A stretch of 64,000 bases of DNA from Pseudomonas sp. GM80. GTDB taxonomy: Bacteria; Pseudomonadota; Gammaproteobacteria; Pseudomonadales; Pseudomonadaceae. Below the pieces are notes generated by a model, which was not told where the DNA came from, did not search any database, and saw only the letters and a program-made list of their open reading frames with translations. Both the position numbers and the translations under genes were made by a program. The DNA lies in assembly GCF_000282515.1 (NCBI RefSeq), contig NZ_AKJD01000066.1, positions 1 through 64,000 on the forward strand, given 5' to 3'. Shown piece by piece: positions 1-9,064 of this stretch (the stretch's first letter is position 1; each line of letters opens with the position of its first letter).

Positions 1-32
1 AGCAGGCTCACTCCTACAGGTGGAATGCATTC

Positions 33-117
33 CCCTGTAGGAGCTGCCGAAGGCTGCGATCTTTTGATCTTAAAAACAACATCAAAAGATCGCAGCCTGC
101 GGCAGCTCCTACAGGGG
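33..117. repeat. REP doublet, GTAGGAGCTGCCG family, arms-in order
   Basis: Two inverted copies of a REP unit (GTAGGAGCTGCCGAAGGCTG then CGATCTTTTGAT) face each other across an A-rich loop, just downstream of the aminopeptidase stop. The window also opens (1-20) with half of a different REP type containing AGCAGGCTCACTCCTAC. The unit recurs many times in this window, always between genes. Confidence 0.85.
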
Positions 118-118
118 G

Positions 119-1408
119 TTACGGGAGTTCCTGGCAGGCGTAGAACGCGCTCAGCACTTTGACCAGGTGTGCCAGGTCGTGGCTGCCGCACAGTTCACGG
201 ATCGAGTGCATGGCGAACGTCGGCAAGCCGATATCGACGGTGCGCACGCCCAGGTGGCTGGCGGTGATCGGGCCGATGGTCGAGCCACAGCCCATGTCGC
301 TGCGCACCACGAAGCTCTGCACCGGCACTTCTTCGGCCATGCACAGGTGGCGGAAGAAGCCAGCGGTTTCGCTGTTGGTGGCGTAGCGCTGGTTGCTGTT
401 GACTTTGATCACCGGGCCGGCGTTGAGTTTCGGGCCGTGGTTGGCGTCGTGTTTCTCGGCGTAGTTGGGGTGCACGCCGTGGGCGTTGTCGGCCGAGACC
501 AACAGGGATTTCTGAATGGTGCGGACGAATTCGTCACCTTCCGGCAGCAGGCGACGCAGGGTCTGCTCAAGCATTGGGCCATCGGCACCGCAGGCCGAGC
601 AGGAGCCGACTTCTTCGTGATCGTTGCAGACCAGCACGCAGGTTTCGTCGGTTTCGGCGGTGAGCAGCGCTTGCAGGCCGGCGTAGCACGACAGCAGGTT
701 GTCGAGGCGCGCGCCGGCAATGAAATCGCCGTTCAGGCCAATGACCGCAGCACTTTGTGTGTCGTAGAAACTCAGCTCGTAATCCAGCACCACGTCGGCA
801 TTCAAGCCGTGTTCACGGGCCAGTTGATCGGTGAGCACGGCGCGGAAGTCGACGCGCTCGTCACCGGCGAATTGCGCGAGGATCGGCGGCAGTTCGGTCT
901 GCGCATTGATCGCCCAGCCCTGATTGGCTTCACGGTTGAGGTGAATGGCCAGGTTGGGAATGATCGCGATCGGTGCCTTGAAGTCGATGAGTTGGCTTTC
1001 GACCTTGCCGTCGCGGCGGAAGGTCACGCGCCCGGCCAGCGACAGATCGCGGTCGAACCACGGCGCCAGCAGCGCACCGCCATAGACTTCAACGCCCAAT
1101 TGCCAGAAACCCTGACGTTGCAGTTCCGGTTGCGGCTTGACCCGCAGGCACGGGCTGTCGGTGTGCGCGCCAACGAGGCGAATGCCGCCGTGCAGTGGCG
1201 AGTGGCGACCCATTTTGATCGCGACGATCGAGGAGTCATTGCGGGTGACGTAATAGCGGCCGTTGGCCTCGGTGTTCCACGGCTCGCGCTCGTCGAGGCG
1301 CACGAAACCGGCGGCCTCCAGACGCTGAACAAGACTGGCAGTGGCGTGGAACGGGGTAGGGGAGGCCTTGAGGAAGTCGATCAGGCCTTGGTTCAACTCT
1401 TCGCGCAT
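119..1408 (-). CDS. apeB: M18 family aminopeptidase
   Basis: A 429-residue zinc aminopeptidase of family M18, which removes N-terminal residues, usually acidic ones, from peptides in the cytoplasm. The metal-site motifs are present in order: GAHTDSP around residue 80, DNLLSC near 235, NDHEEVGS near 260, [12 protein letters not shown] near 305 and FAMHSIRE near the C-terminus. Length matches the family. The ATG start has no nearby in-frame rival. It is transcribed alone, with REP sequences downstream. The family call is firm; the substrate is not shown by sequence. Confidence 0.95.
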   Translation of the reverse strand: MREELNQGLIDFLKASPTPFHATASLVQRLEAAGFVRLDEREPWNTEANGRYYVTRNDSSIVAIKMGRHSPLHGGIRLVGAHTDSPCLRVKPQPELQRQGFWQLGVEVYGGALLAPWFDRDLSLAGRVTFRRDGKVESQLIDFKAPIAIIPNLAIHLNREANQGWAINAQTELPPILAQFAGDERVDFRAVLTDQLAREHGLNADVVLDYELSFYDTQSAAVIGLNGDFIAGARLDNLLSCYAGLQALLTAETDETCVLVCNDHEEVGSCSACGADGPMLEQTLRRLLPEGDEFVRTIQKSLLVSADNAHGVHPNYAEKHDANHGPKLNAGPVIKVNSNQRYATNSETAGFFRHLCMAEEVPVQSFVVRSDMGCGSTIGPITASHLGVRTVDIGLPTFAMHSIRELCGSHDLAHLVKVLSAFYACQELP

Positions 1409-1541
1409 AAGAAGCTCCAGACAGCAATGGCCGGGAGTTTAACGCATCGGCCCGAGGGTTTGGACATGACATGCGGTCGTTGTTGGCCAACACGAACCCT
1501 GTGGGGGCTGCCTGATGCCTGCTTCGTTTAATACCCGCCAA

Positions 1542-1637
1542 TCCTGTAGGAGCCGAGCTTGCTCGCGAAGGCGTCGGGTCAGCAACATCTTTGCTGAATG
1601 ACTGAGCGCTTTCGCGAGCAAGCTTTGCTCCTACAAA
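1542..1637. repeat. REP doublet, variant with CGAGCTTGCTCGCGA core
   Basis: Inverted copies of GTAGGAGCCGAGCTTGCTCG and CGAGCAAGCTTTGCTCCTAC enclose about 45 bases between apeB and the next gene. It is a diverged relative of the GTAGGAGTGAGCCTGCTCGCG type seen at 9899. Confidence 0.75.
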
Positions 1638-1648
1638 GGGAGCGGTGT

Positions 1649-2749
1649 TCAGCGGGGGGTGAGCACGCGTTTCTTCAGGTAGTTCATGATGACTTTTTCG
1701 TCTTCAGGTTTGTCCGGACGCGGCAGCTGTTTTGGCCAGCGACTCTGGTTCAGCAATTTCTTCTGCCGGCTTTCGTCCCAGCGCAGAATCTCCCGCGAGG
1801 CGCATTCCCACCATTCATGCCGACAAGCGCTGTAGTACGGATCTTCCGGTGCGGCACTGCCGTACAGCACATCGCGCGCGACCTTGCGCATGGCGCCGCT
1901 CTGGTTGCGCAGCTTCCATTTGATTTTCAGGCGCTGCCAGGCCGAAGGGAACGGCTTGACCCGTGGCACATCGCGGCACAAATCAACCAGGCGCTGGCTG
2001 AACGTTTCGCCATGCTGAGAGAAGAAGTACGTCTGCATCGCGTGGAAGAAGCGCTTCTCGGCGAAGTAGTGATAAACGTGCTTGCGCGCTTCCACCACCT
2101 CACGCCCGCGCATGGCGTACGACAGGGCGATCTGCTCGATGGTGTGAATCTCGAAACCGCCCGCCGTCCATTCATCGATCAGCCGGATCGACTCTTCAAA
2201 CAGTGCTGAATCGCTTTCGGTGATACCGCACAGGCCGCTGTTGTAGAGCTTGAAGCCGTTGTCCGGCGTCACGCCGTGAGCGCGCAGGTCGCGACCGAGT
2301 TTCAGGTAATCGCGGCGTTCGTGGACGTCTTGCCAGTCGTACTCGAAGCGATCCATCACCGAGCGGTTCGCCTCGATCAATTCGAACAGGCGCTGCGGGT
2401 GGCTGGTAAACAGTGTGTCGGTGTCGACGAACAGTGTTTTCTCCGCCAGCTGCATGCCGGCCGCGATGGCGCAGGCCTTGCGCCGATGGTGATAGCCGTG
2501 CACGCCTTGCCAGCGCGTCAGGGTCGCTTCGTCGAGCAGCACGGTATCGACCGGCCAGCCGGCATAGTCTTGCGGGCGGTCGGTCAAGATCCTGATCGCC
2601 GGGAGCTTGCCGTCCTTGGCCTGGGACAGCACCGTGAGGATGCTGAACTTGGCTTCGCGGCGGTAGACGTCCTGGTTGCCGTAGATCAGATACAGCAACT
2701 GGTGACGCACTTTCTTGAGGGGTGTCGCCAGGGAATCGATACAACTCAT
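1649..2749 (-). CDS. Glycosyltransferase-like protein with DxD motif, function unknown
   Basis: A 366-residue soluble-looking protein. Residues about 90-130 (QLAEKTLFVDTDTLF) carry a DTD motif after a short hydrophobic strand. This is the metal/nucleotide-sugar signature of GT-A fold glycosyltransferases, and the preceding text (ILTDRP, HRRKACAIAAGMQLA) also fits that fold. There is no signal peptide. An in-frame TTG lies 24 bases further upstream, but an AAGGA ribosome site sits between it and the ATG, so the ATG at 2749 was chosen. It is convergent with nothing and sits alone between apeB and rluA. Acceptor and donor are unknown. Confidence 0.7.
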   Translation of the reverse strand: MSCIDSLATPLKKVRHQLLYLIYGNQDVYRREAKFSILTVLSQAKDGKLPAIRILTDRPQDYAGWPVDTVLLDEATLTRWQGVHGYHHRRKACAIAAGMQLAEKTLFVDTDTLFTSHPQRLFELIEANRSVMDRFEYDWQDVHERRDYLKLGRDLRAHGVTPDNGFKLYNSGLCGITESDSALFEESIRLIDEWTAGGFEIHTIEQIALSYAMRGREVVEARKHVYHYFAEKRFFHAMQTYFFSQHGETFSQRLVDLCRDVPRVKPFPSAWQRLKIKWKLRNQSGAMRKVARDVLYGSAAPEDPYYSACRHEWWECASREILRWDESRQKKLLNQSRWPKQLPRPDKPEDEKVIMNYLKKRVLTPR

Positions 2750-2796
2750 CCGAAACAAAATCCTTTCCAACAACAGGACGGCCGGTCAGGCCATCC

Positions 2797-3432
2797 TTAG
2801 AACGGGGCCGGGCATTCGAAACGCAAACGCTCGCCGGACTGCGGGTGGGTGAAGCTCAACATGCTCGCGTGCAGGCACAGGCGCGGCCAGGCGGCGAGGG
2901 CTTGCTCGTGGGCGTAGAGCCCGTCGCCGAGCAGCGGGTGGCCGATCGACAACATGTGCACGCGCAACTGGTGTGAACGGCCGGTGATCGGCGTCAGTTC
3001 GACGCGGCACCAATCGCCACAACGTTCCAACACCCGCCAGAAGGTCAGCGCGTGTTTGCCGAATTCGTGATCAACCACGTGGCGCGGCTTGGTCGGTGGG
3101 TCGTAGCGCAGGGGCAGGTCAATGCTGCCGCTGTCCAGTTCCGGTTGTCCCCAGGCCAGGGCAGTGTAGGCCTTCTCTGTTTCACGGTCGTGAAACTGGC
3201 GTGACAGTTCGCGGTGAGTGTCGGCGTCACGCGCGAGCAGAATGATGCCGGAGGTTTCCCAGTCCAGGCGATGGACGATGCGCGCTTCCGGGTAGCCGTT
3301 TTCCTGCAGGCGGGTAATCAGGCAGTCCTTGTTGTCGTCGGCGCGACCGGGCACCGAGAGTAGCAACGTCGGTTTGTCGACCACCAGTACGGCGGCGTCC
3401 TGATGGATGATGCGGATGTTGGACAACGGCAT
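2797..3432 (-). CDS. rluA: RluA-family pseudouridine synthase
   Basis: A 211-residue enzyme that isomerises uridine to pseudouridine in RNA. The hallmark catalytic motif HRLDWETSG is present near residue 55, with the Asp as nucleophile, followed by LARDADTHRELSRQF and the C-terminal GRSHQLRVHMLSIGHPLLGD block typical of RluA. There is no S4 domain, and the length fits RluA itself (23S rRNA position 746 and some tRNAs) rather than RluC or RluD. It lies just upstream of minE on the same strand but is separated from it by a REP doublet. Symbol assigned from size and domain layout. Confidence 0.85.
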   Translation of the reverse strand: MPLSNIRIIHQDAAVLVVDKPTLLLSVPGRADDNKDCLITRLQENGYPEARIVHRLDWETSGIILLARDADTHRELSRQFHDRETEKAYTALAWGQPELDSGSIDLPLRYDPPTKPRHVVDHEFGKHALTFWRVLERCGDWCRVELTPITGRSHQLRVHMLSIGHPLLGDGLYAHEQALAAWPRLCLHASMLSFTHPQSGERLRFECPAPF

Positions 3433-3482
3433 TAAAACAGCCTCGTAACAAATGCCAACGGCGGCTCGGGACTGCTGATAAC

Positions 3483-3559
3483 CCTGTAGGAGCTGCCGAA
3501 GGCTGCGATCTTTTGACGTTGAAAGATCAAAAGATCGCAGCCTTCGGCAGCTCCTACAC
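3483..3559. repeat. REP doublet, GTAGGAGCTGCCG family, arms-in order
   Basis: GTAGGAGCTGCCGAAGGCTG ... CAGCCTTCGGCAGCTCCTAC form near-perfect inverted arms with a short central loop containing GACGTTGAAAG. It lies between minE (3' side) and the start of rluA. Confidence 0.88.
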
Positions 3560-3602
3560 GAGCATCAACAGCCCGAGCCGCCGTAGCGACTGCCGGATCG
3601 AC

Positions 3603-3857
3603 TCAGCGATCGGGCAGGGTGATGTTGAGTTCCAGAATCGAGCAACTGCCCTGGCTTTCCAGTGCAACATGTACGTCGTCGTTGCCGATGTTGACGTACT
3701 TGCGGATCACGTCGACCAGTTCCTTCTGCAAGGCTGGCAAGTAATCCGGCGTGCTGCGCTGGCCGCGCTCATGCGCCACGATGATCTGTAGACGCTCTTT
3801 CGCTACCGAGGCGGTACTTGGCTTTTTGTTGGCACGAAAGAAGTCAAAAAGGTTCAT
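3603..3857 (-). CDS. minE: Cell division topological specificity factor MinE
   Basis: An 84-residue protein that binds MinD at the membrane, stimulates its ATPase and drives pole-to-pole oscillation so that the Z ring forms mid-cell. The N-terminal [21 protein letters not shown] contains the short amphipathic membrane and anti-MinCD helix. The C-terminal half is the dimerising topological domain. It is the last gene of minC-minD-minE. Its ATG shares one base with the minD stop (TAATG), so translation is coupled to minD. Confidence 0.97.
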   Translation of the reverse strand: MNLFDFFRANKKPSTASVAKERLQIIVAHERGQRSTPDYLPALQKELVDVIRKYVNIGNDDVHVALESQGSCSILELNITLPDR

Positions 3858-4669
3858 TACCTACCTCCAAACAGGCGCTCGAAGAATCCCTTCTTCTCGA
3901 CATCGAGGAAACGGTGGGCTTTTTCTTTGCCCAGCAAACGGTCGACGGTATCGCTGTAAGCCTGACCGGCATCGCTCTGGTCGTCGAGAATCACCGGCAC
4001 GCCCTGGTTGGATGCCTTGAGCACCGCCTGGGATTCCGGGATCACGCCGAGCAGGGTTACCGAGAGGATTTCCTTGACGTCTTCAACGCCAAGCATCTCG
4101 CCCTTTTCCACACGCTCTGGGTGGTAGCGGGTGATCAGCAGGTGTTCCTTGATCGGGTCTTCGCCACGTTCGGCGCGACGCGATTTGCTCGCCAGCAGGC
4201 CGAGCATGCGGTCCGAATCTCGTACCGAGGACACTTCCGGGTTGGTCACGACGATCGCTTCATCAGCGAAGTACATGGCCAGGTGCGCGCCTTTTTCGAT
4301 GCCCGCCGGGGAGTCGCAGACGACGAACTCGAATTGTTCCTTGAGCTCCATCAGGACTTTTTCCACGCCTTCGACAGTCAGCGCGTCTTTGTCGCGGGTC
4401 TGACTGGCGGCCAGTACGTAGAGGTTTTCCAGGCGCTTGTCTTTGATCAGCGCTTGTTGCAGGTTGGCTTCGCCGTTGACCACGTTGACGAAGTCATACA
4501 CCACGCGGCGCTCGCAACCCATGATCAGGTCAAGGTTACGCAAGCCCACGTCGAAGTCGACGATCACTGTTTTGTGGCCGCGCAGAGCGAGGCCGGTACC
4601 GATAGCGGCGCTGGTGGTGGTCTTACCCACACCACCCTTGCCGGATGTAACCACGAGAATCTTGGCCAA
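3857..4669 (-). CDS. minD: Septum site-determining ATPase MinD
   Basis: A 270-residue deviant Walker-type ATPase. Residues 9-17 carry GKGGVGKTT with the signature lysine, and the C-terminal [12 protein letters not shown] is the amphipathic helix that attaches the ATP-bound dimer to the inner membrane. With MinC it blocks FtsZ polymerisation away from mid-cell. The start is a TTG codon preceded by AGGGG; no ATG lies nearby, and the protein begins exactly where the family begins ([13 protein letters not shown]). It sits between minC and minE. Confidence 0.97.
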   Translation of the reverse strand: MAKILVVTSGKGGVGKTTTSAAIGTGLALRGHKTVIVDFDVGLRNLDLIMGCERRVVYDFVNVVNGEANLQQALIKDKRLENLYVLAASQTRDKDALTVEGVEKVLMELKEQFEFVVCDSPAGIEKGAHLAMYFADEAIVVTNPEVSSVRDSDRMLGLLASKSRRAERGEDPIKEHLLITRYHPERVEKGEMLGVEDVKEILSVTLLGVIPESQAVLKASNQGVPVILDDQSDAGQAYSDTVDRLLGKEKAHRFLDVEKKGFFERLFGGR

Positions 4670-4838
4670 GGTGTTTCACCCCTAAGGAAGAAGGACTTTT
4701 TAGCCCCTGAAAAACATCTCTTGAAAACTACTGCAGTCGGACAGCCTTGGCTGGAATTCGGCTTTTGGCCTTTTTCCTACTTCGTTTGAGCCGTTTTCGC
4801 TACGTTTTAGAGATGCTTGGAAAATGCGGCAGTATCCG

Positions 4839-5576
4839 TTAAAGCCGAATGATGTTCAACACGTCGCCCGACAGGCTGACCTGTACGCCCGAGCCCCACA
4901 TTGGGTCGCGGCGCAAATCTTCGGAGACCTTGTAATGACCGGCGATGGAGATCAGTTCAGCGCTCAATTGCTGACAGAAAATCCGTGCCTTGGTGTCACC
5001 CTTCACGCCGGCCAGCGCCCGACCGCGCATCGGGCCGTATACATGGATGTTGCCATCGGCAAGAAGTTCCGCCCCCGGACTGACCGAGGACACCACGACC
5101 AAATCGCCACCCTGCGCATATATCTGTTGGCCACCACGTACTGGCGTGGTGATGACGCGGGTCTGTTTGACGGTCGGCTCAGGCGGTTTTTCCGGCTTCT
5201 TTTTGACTTCGGCCTCGGCCATTTCCAGCGGCCGCTCACGGGCACCGGACGGCGGCAGCACCGGGATGTCGATGGCGATGGCGGCGGCGATGTCTTCGAT
5301 GCGGCTGGCGCGAATCGCCAGGGTGCGCAGGCCATGTTGACGGCACACGCGCATCAGGCCTGGCAGATCGACGGCGCCTTCGCTCGGCGGCAGCTTGTCC
5401 AGCGCCAGAACCAGCGGCGCGTTGCTGAAGAAATTCGGCGCCTGCGCGACTTTGGCGGCCAATTGCCGATCGAGGCTGTCGAGGTCGTTACGGGCCAGTT
5501 CCAGCACAGTAATGGCCAGCATGCTGCCCTTGAGCTGGAATACGGGATCTTGGTCTAACGGTTCGGTTTGGCTCAT
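4839..5576 (-). CDS. minC: Septum site-determining inhibitor MinC
   Basis: A 245-residue FtsZ inhibitor. The N-terminal FtsZ-binding domain (about residues 1-105) is joined by a charged proline/lysine linker ([10 protein letters not shown]) to the C-terminal beta-helix domain that dimerises and binds MinD (residues 130-245, with [16 protein letters not shown] and RGRALAG). The open frame extends 22 codons further upstream, but the ATG at 5576 matches the family start ([17 protein letters not shown]). It is first in minCDE and divergent from the lipid A acyltransferase gene, with about 117 bp between the starts. A 169-bp gap separates it from minD. Confidence 0.95.
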   Translation of the reverse strand: MSQTEPLDQDPVFQLKGSMLAITVLELARNDLDSLDRQLAAKVAQAPNFFSNAPLVLALDKLPPSEGAVDLPGLMRVCRQHGLRTLAIRASRIEDIAAAIAIDIPVLPPSGARERPLEMAEAEVKKKPEKPPEPTVKQTRVITTPVRGGQQIYAQGGDLVVVSSVSPGAELLADGNIHVYGPMRGRALAGVKGDTKARIFCQQLSAELISIAGHYKVSEDLRRDPMWGSGVQVSLSGDVLNIIRL

Positions 5577-5693
5577 GTCGGCATACAACGGCTTGTCACT
5601 AAAAGTGCCGAGACTTATAACGAGAACGCCCGCAGGCCGCAAGCCGGGTCGAACGATGTAGAATGCGCGGCCACTGTATTTACGGAAGCTTTA

Positions 5694-6626
5694 ATGGATC
5701 GCCCGCGTTTTCGAAAAGCATTTCTTGCTCCGCGCTTCTGGCCGCTCTGGTGCGGCCTGGGGCTTTTGTGGCTGATCGTGCAGCTGCCTTATCCGGCCTT
5801 GCTGACCATCGGTCGAGTTTTGGGTGCGTTGATGTATCGCTTCGCTGGCGACCGACGGCGTATTGCCAAGCGCAATCTGGAATTGTGCTTCCCGGAAAAA
5901 TCCGCCGCCGAGCGTAAACGCCTGCTCAAGGAAAATTTCGCCTCCACCGGCATCGCTTTTTTTGAAATGGCGATGAGCTGGTGGTGGTCGCGTGAGCGTC
6001 TGGCCAAACTGGCCCACGTTGAAGGTCTGGAGCATTTGCAAAAAGCCCAGCGCGAAGGCAAAGGCGTGATTCTGATGGCGGTGCATTTCACCACCCTGGA
6101 AATCGGCGCGGCGTTGCTCGGTCAGCAGCACACCATCGACGGCATGTACCGCGAGCACAAAAATCCGTTGTTCGACTTCATCCAGCGTCAGGGCCGCGAG
6201 CGGCACAACCTCGATTCGCTGGCGGTGGAGCGCGACGACGTGCGCGGCATGCTCAAGCTGCTGCGTTCCGGTCGGGCGATCTGGTACGCGCCGGATCAGG
6301 ACTACGGCGCCAAGCAGAGCATCTTCGTGCCGCTGTTCGGCATTCAGGCCGCAACCGTGACCGCGACCACCAAGTTTGCCCGCCTGGGTAAAGCGCTGGT
6401 GGTGCCATTCACGCAGGAGCGTCTGGCCGATGGCAGTGGTTATCGTCTGGTCGTGCATGCGCCGCTGGAAGACTTCCCGGGCGAAACCGAAGAAGCCGAC
6501 TGCATCCGTATCAACCAATGGGTTGAAGGCGTGTTGCGCGATTGCCCGGAGCAATACTTGTGGGCGCATCGTCGCTTCAAGAGCCGGCCACCGGGCGAGC
6601 CGAAGTTGTACGCCAAACGCCGCTGA
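5694..6626 (+). CDS. lpxL: Lipid A biosynthesis lauroyl acyltransferase (LpxL/HtrB family)
   Basis: A 310-residue inner-membrane enzyme that transfers a secondary acyl chain onto the lipid A precursor. Residues about 15-45 form the N-terminal membrane anchor (WPLWCGLGLLWLIVQLPYPALL). The catalytic H-x4-E motif is HFTTLE, followed by GMYREHKNPLFD and the APDQDYG region typical of the family. The open frame extends upstream, but the ATG at 5694 gives the normal N-terminus. It is divergent from minC. The symbol is by family; LpxL and LpxM-type paralogues are not separable here with certainty. Confidence 0.88.
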   Translation: MDRPRFRKAFLAPRFWPLWCGLGLLWLIVQLPYPALLTIGRVLGALMYRFAGDRRRIAKRNLELCFPEKSAAERKRLLKENFASTGIAFFEMAMSWWWSRERLAKLAHVEGLEHLQKAQREGKGVILMAVHFTTLEIGAALLGQQHTIDGMYREHKNPLFDFIQRQGRERHNLDSLAVERDDVRGMLKLLRSGRAIWYAPDQDYGAKQSIFVPLFGIQAATVTATTKFARLGKALVVPFTQERLADGSGYRLVVHAPLEDFPGETEEADCIRINQWVEGVLRDCPEQYLWAHRRFKSRPPGEPKLYAKRR

Positions 6627-6659
6627 AAAAATAACTGACAAGCACCATGGAGCGTTGCG

Positions 6660-7817
6660 ATGAGCCCAGCTGAACCGGTCACAGGTTTGATTCTTTCCGG
6701 CGGCGGGGCTCGGGCGGCGTATCAGGTGGGGGTGCTGGCGGCGATTGCCGAACTGTTGCCATTGGGCGCGGACAATCCGTTTCCGGTGATCGTCGGCACC
6801 TCGGCCGGGGCGATCAACGCGGTCAGCCTCGCCAGCGGCGCCACCGATTTTCGTGCCGCCATCGAACGCCTCACCTTATTCTGGCAAGGCTGTCGCAGCC
6901 ATCGCGTGCTGCGCAGTGACTGGCCCGGCGTCATCCGTCAGGCCAGCCGCTTCGTCAGTCACAGCTTGCTCGGCCTCGGTCGGCATCTGCCGGTGGCGCT
7001 GCTCAACAGTTCGCCGCTGCGCGAGCTGCTCAATGAAAAACTGCACATGCCCGGCATTGCCGAATCTATCGCGCGCAAGCAATTGCACGCGGTGGCGGTG
7101 ACCGCGTTCGGCTACGAATCGGGGCAGGCGGTGACGTTCTACCAGGGCGGCGGCAAGATTGATTCGTGGCTGCGGCATCGGCGCATTGGGGTGCCGACGC
7201 AATTGTCGGTCGACCATCTATTGGCCAGCTCGGCGATTCCGCTGTTGTTCGCGCCAGTGAAGATCGGTGATGAATATTTCGGTGACGGCGCGGTGCGGCA
7301 ATCGGCGCCGATCAGTCCGGCGTTGCACCTGGGCGCCAGTCGCGTGCTGGTGGTCGGCGTCAGCGGCAACCCGCGCGGCGTTGATCCGCAGCAGCCGCTG
7401 GAGCGCACTTACACGGGGCAGCAGCCGACACTCGCGCAGATCGGCGGGCACATGCTCAACAGCACGTTCATTGACAGTCTGGAGAGTGACATCGAGTTGC
7501 TGCAGCGTCTCAACCAGTTCAGCCATCTGATGCCCGCCGGCACGCCGACGCGCGAGTTAGGGGTGGCGCCGGTGGAGGTGTTGGTGATTTCGCCAAGCCA
7601 GCCGATCGATGAGATCGCGGCGCGGCATCGTCAGGAATTGCCGGCGGCGTTGCGCTTGTTTTTGCGTGGGCCGGGGGCGACCAAGACGAGTGGGGCGGGG
7701 GTGCTGAGTTATTTGCTGTTCGAGGCGGGGTATTGCAGCGAGTTGATTGATCTGGGACGGCGCGATGCGTTGGCCAAGCGCGAGGAGTTGTGCCGGTTTT
7801 TGGGATTGCCATTTTAA
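6660..7817 (+). CDS. Patatin-like phospholipase family protein
   Basis: A 385-residue putative serine lipid acyl hydrolase. It has the three patatin signatures: the oxyanion-hole glycine run GGGARAAYQVG (about residues 14-24), the nucleophile elbow GTSAG (about 44-48) and the catalytic aspartate in FGDGAVRQ (about 202-209). No signal peptide or obvious membrane segment is seen, so it is probably cytoplasmic or peripheral. It begins 33 bases after lpxL on the same strand and may be cotranscribed, which would fit a lipid role. The natural substrate is unknown. Confidence 0.85.
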   Translation: MSPAEPVTGLILSGGGARAAYQVGVLAAIAELLPLGADNPFPVIVGTSAGAINAVSLASGATDFRAAIERLTLFWQGCRSHRVLRSDWPGVIRQASRFVSHSLLGLGRHLPVALLNSSPLRELLNEKLHMPGIAESIARKQLHAVAVTAFGYESGQAVTFYQGGGKIDSWLRHRRIGVPTQLSVDHLLASSAIPLLFAPVKIGDEYFGDGAVRQSAPISPALHLGASRVLVVGVSGNPRGVDPQQPLERTYTGQQPTLAQIGGHMLNSTFIDSLESDIELLQRLNQFSHLMPAGTPTRELGVAPVEVLVISPSQPIDEIAARHRQELPAALRLFLRGPGATKTSGAGVLSYLLFEAGYCSELIDLGRRDALAKREELCRFLGLPF

Positions 7818-7820
7818 AGC

Positions 7821-7900
7821 AAAAGATCGCAGCCTGCGGCAGCTCCTACATTGGAATGCGCTATCCCTGTAGGAGCTGGCGAAGCCTGCGATCTTTTGAT
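7821..7900. repeat. REP doublet, GTAGGAGCTG family, arms-out order
   Basis: Here the order is reversed: AAAAGATCGCAGCCTGCGGC, then CTCCTACA, a 20-base spacer, then GTAGGAGCTGGCGAAGCCTG. It separates the convergent patatin and Tsx-like genes. Confidence 0.85.
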
Positions 7901-7905
7901 TTTTA

Positions 7906-8691
7906 TCAGAAGTGGAACTTCACCAGGAAGCTGGTCACGCTCTGATTGGTCTTGAACGCACCGGTGTCGTCGATCCCGTACTTGTCTTTCCAGTAGTCGT
8001 ATTCAACACCGACATACAACTGCTTCTCGCCAAAGCTCAGCGCTTTGCCCAAGTCATATTTGACTTGTGGGTTGAAGTGCAGGTTGGCGTGGTAATCGCC
8101 CTTGGAGTTGGAGTCGTTGTCAGTCACCCAGTCCATGTAGCCGTCGATCAGGATGTCCGACTTGCCGACCGGGATGGTGTAGGACCAGACCGGGGTGATC
8201 TGCCAGACGTTGTCACCGGCACGCGAGCCTTCGGTGTGACGCTGATAGAAGTTCAACTGGAAGTAGTCGAAGCCCGGAATGGCCAGGTCGAAACCCGGAC
8301 CGATCAGGTAAGACTCGGTGTCACCCTCACCGAACTCGTAGGTCATCGCCAACAGGACGTCTTTGATCGGGCCGAACTCGATCTTCTGGTCGAGCACCTT
8401 GCCCAGCGAGATGCGCGGGCTGAACTCGCCGTAGTAGGTGTTCGGACCGTTGCTGAAGTCCTTGCCACCGTTGTAGAAGATCTTGTCGAAGAAGAAGAAG
8501 TTGTCGCCGTACGTCCACGCATCGGCGTGTTCGAAGGTGACGGTCTGCTGGATGCGCGGGTTGACCTGGAAGTCCTTGCCATACAGATAGGTCAGGCTGT
8601 TGTTCTGCCACTGCAGCAGGCCATCGGCCATGGCCTGGCCGCCGGCCAACATCGATCCCGCGAGCATCAGGCTGGTGCACATACGTTTCAT
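7906..8691 (-). CDS. Tsx/OmpK-family outer-membrane nucleoside channel, copy 1
   Basis: A 261-residue beta-barrel protein. Residues 1-22 are a Sec signal peptide ending AMA, and the mature part begins DGLLQWQNNSLTYLYG. Alternating aromatic strands follow and the last residue is Phe (VKFHF), the outer-membrane assembly signal. The pattern fits the nucleoside-specific channel family (Tsx/OmpK). It lies next to a close paralogue at 9065 and upstream of purine transport and catabolism genes, so nucleosides or purine bases are the likely cargo (inference). Confidence 0.85.
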   Translation of the reverse strand: MKRMCTSLMLAGSMLAGGQAMADGLLQWQNNSLTYLYGKDFQVNPRIQQTVTFEHADAWTYGDNFFFFDKIFYNGGKDFSNGPNTYYGEFSPRISLGKVLDQKIEFGPIKDVLLAMTYEFGEGDTESYLIGPGFDLAIPGFDYFQLNFYQRHTEGSRAGDNVWQITPVWSYTIPVGKSDILIDGYMDWVTDNDSNSKGDYHANLHFNPQVKYDLGKALSFGEKQLYVGVEYDYWKDKYGIDDTGAFKTNQSVTSFLVKFHF

Positions 8692-9064
8692 TCGGTTGCT
8701 CCCAAAGTAGGTGTTCCACGTTTATTTTTTTAAGATCGGCGCTCTGGTGTGGCGCCTTTTTTCGTTGCTGCAAAAGTCATCCGATTGGTCAGCTTTCATG
8801 CTGTTAGCAAGAGCTGGGCCAAGGCTTTTCGAAAAGCAAAAAAACGCCCGTCGGCTGCTGAAAAACAGTCGATTGAGCGTGTTTTCGGGATGCCTCGGTA
8901 CTGGCCGGGGCCGGGATAAGTTGGCCCGTCGGTCAGGAATTAAATCCGGGCTTTTTTTTAGACCGAATTCAAGAGGCCGCGGAGAATACTGACTCCTCGG
9001 CCAGCTCTCAAGTGCCCCGCAACAGAGCACCGACGACAGGTATGGAGCACGGTTGCGGGCCATC
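8692..9064. other. Intergenic gap between the tandem channel genes, with plus-strand terminator-like hairpins
   Basis: No protein gene is seen in these 373 bases. On the minus strand the gap must hold the promoter of the 7906-8691 gene. On the plus strand there are two hairpins followed by T runs, GGCGC...GCGCC then TTTTTT at 8738-8763 and GCCCG...CGGGC then eight T at 8924-8959, although no plus-strand gene precedes them. They may end a small RNA or be chance. Confidence 0.4.

Noticed and set aside
167..1531. 454-codon plus-strand frame opposite apeB
   Set aside because: It is an exact shadow of the aminopeptidase gene, with low-complexity Val/Ala/Gly text, no domain and no ribosome site.
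3818..4789. 323-codon plus-strand frame across minD
   Set aside because: Antisense of minD/minE, which are unmistakable. The long frame results from GC-rich codon bias.
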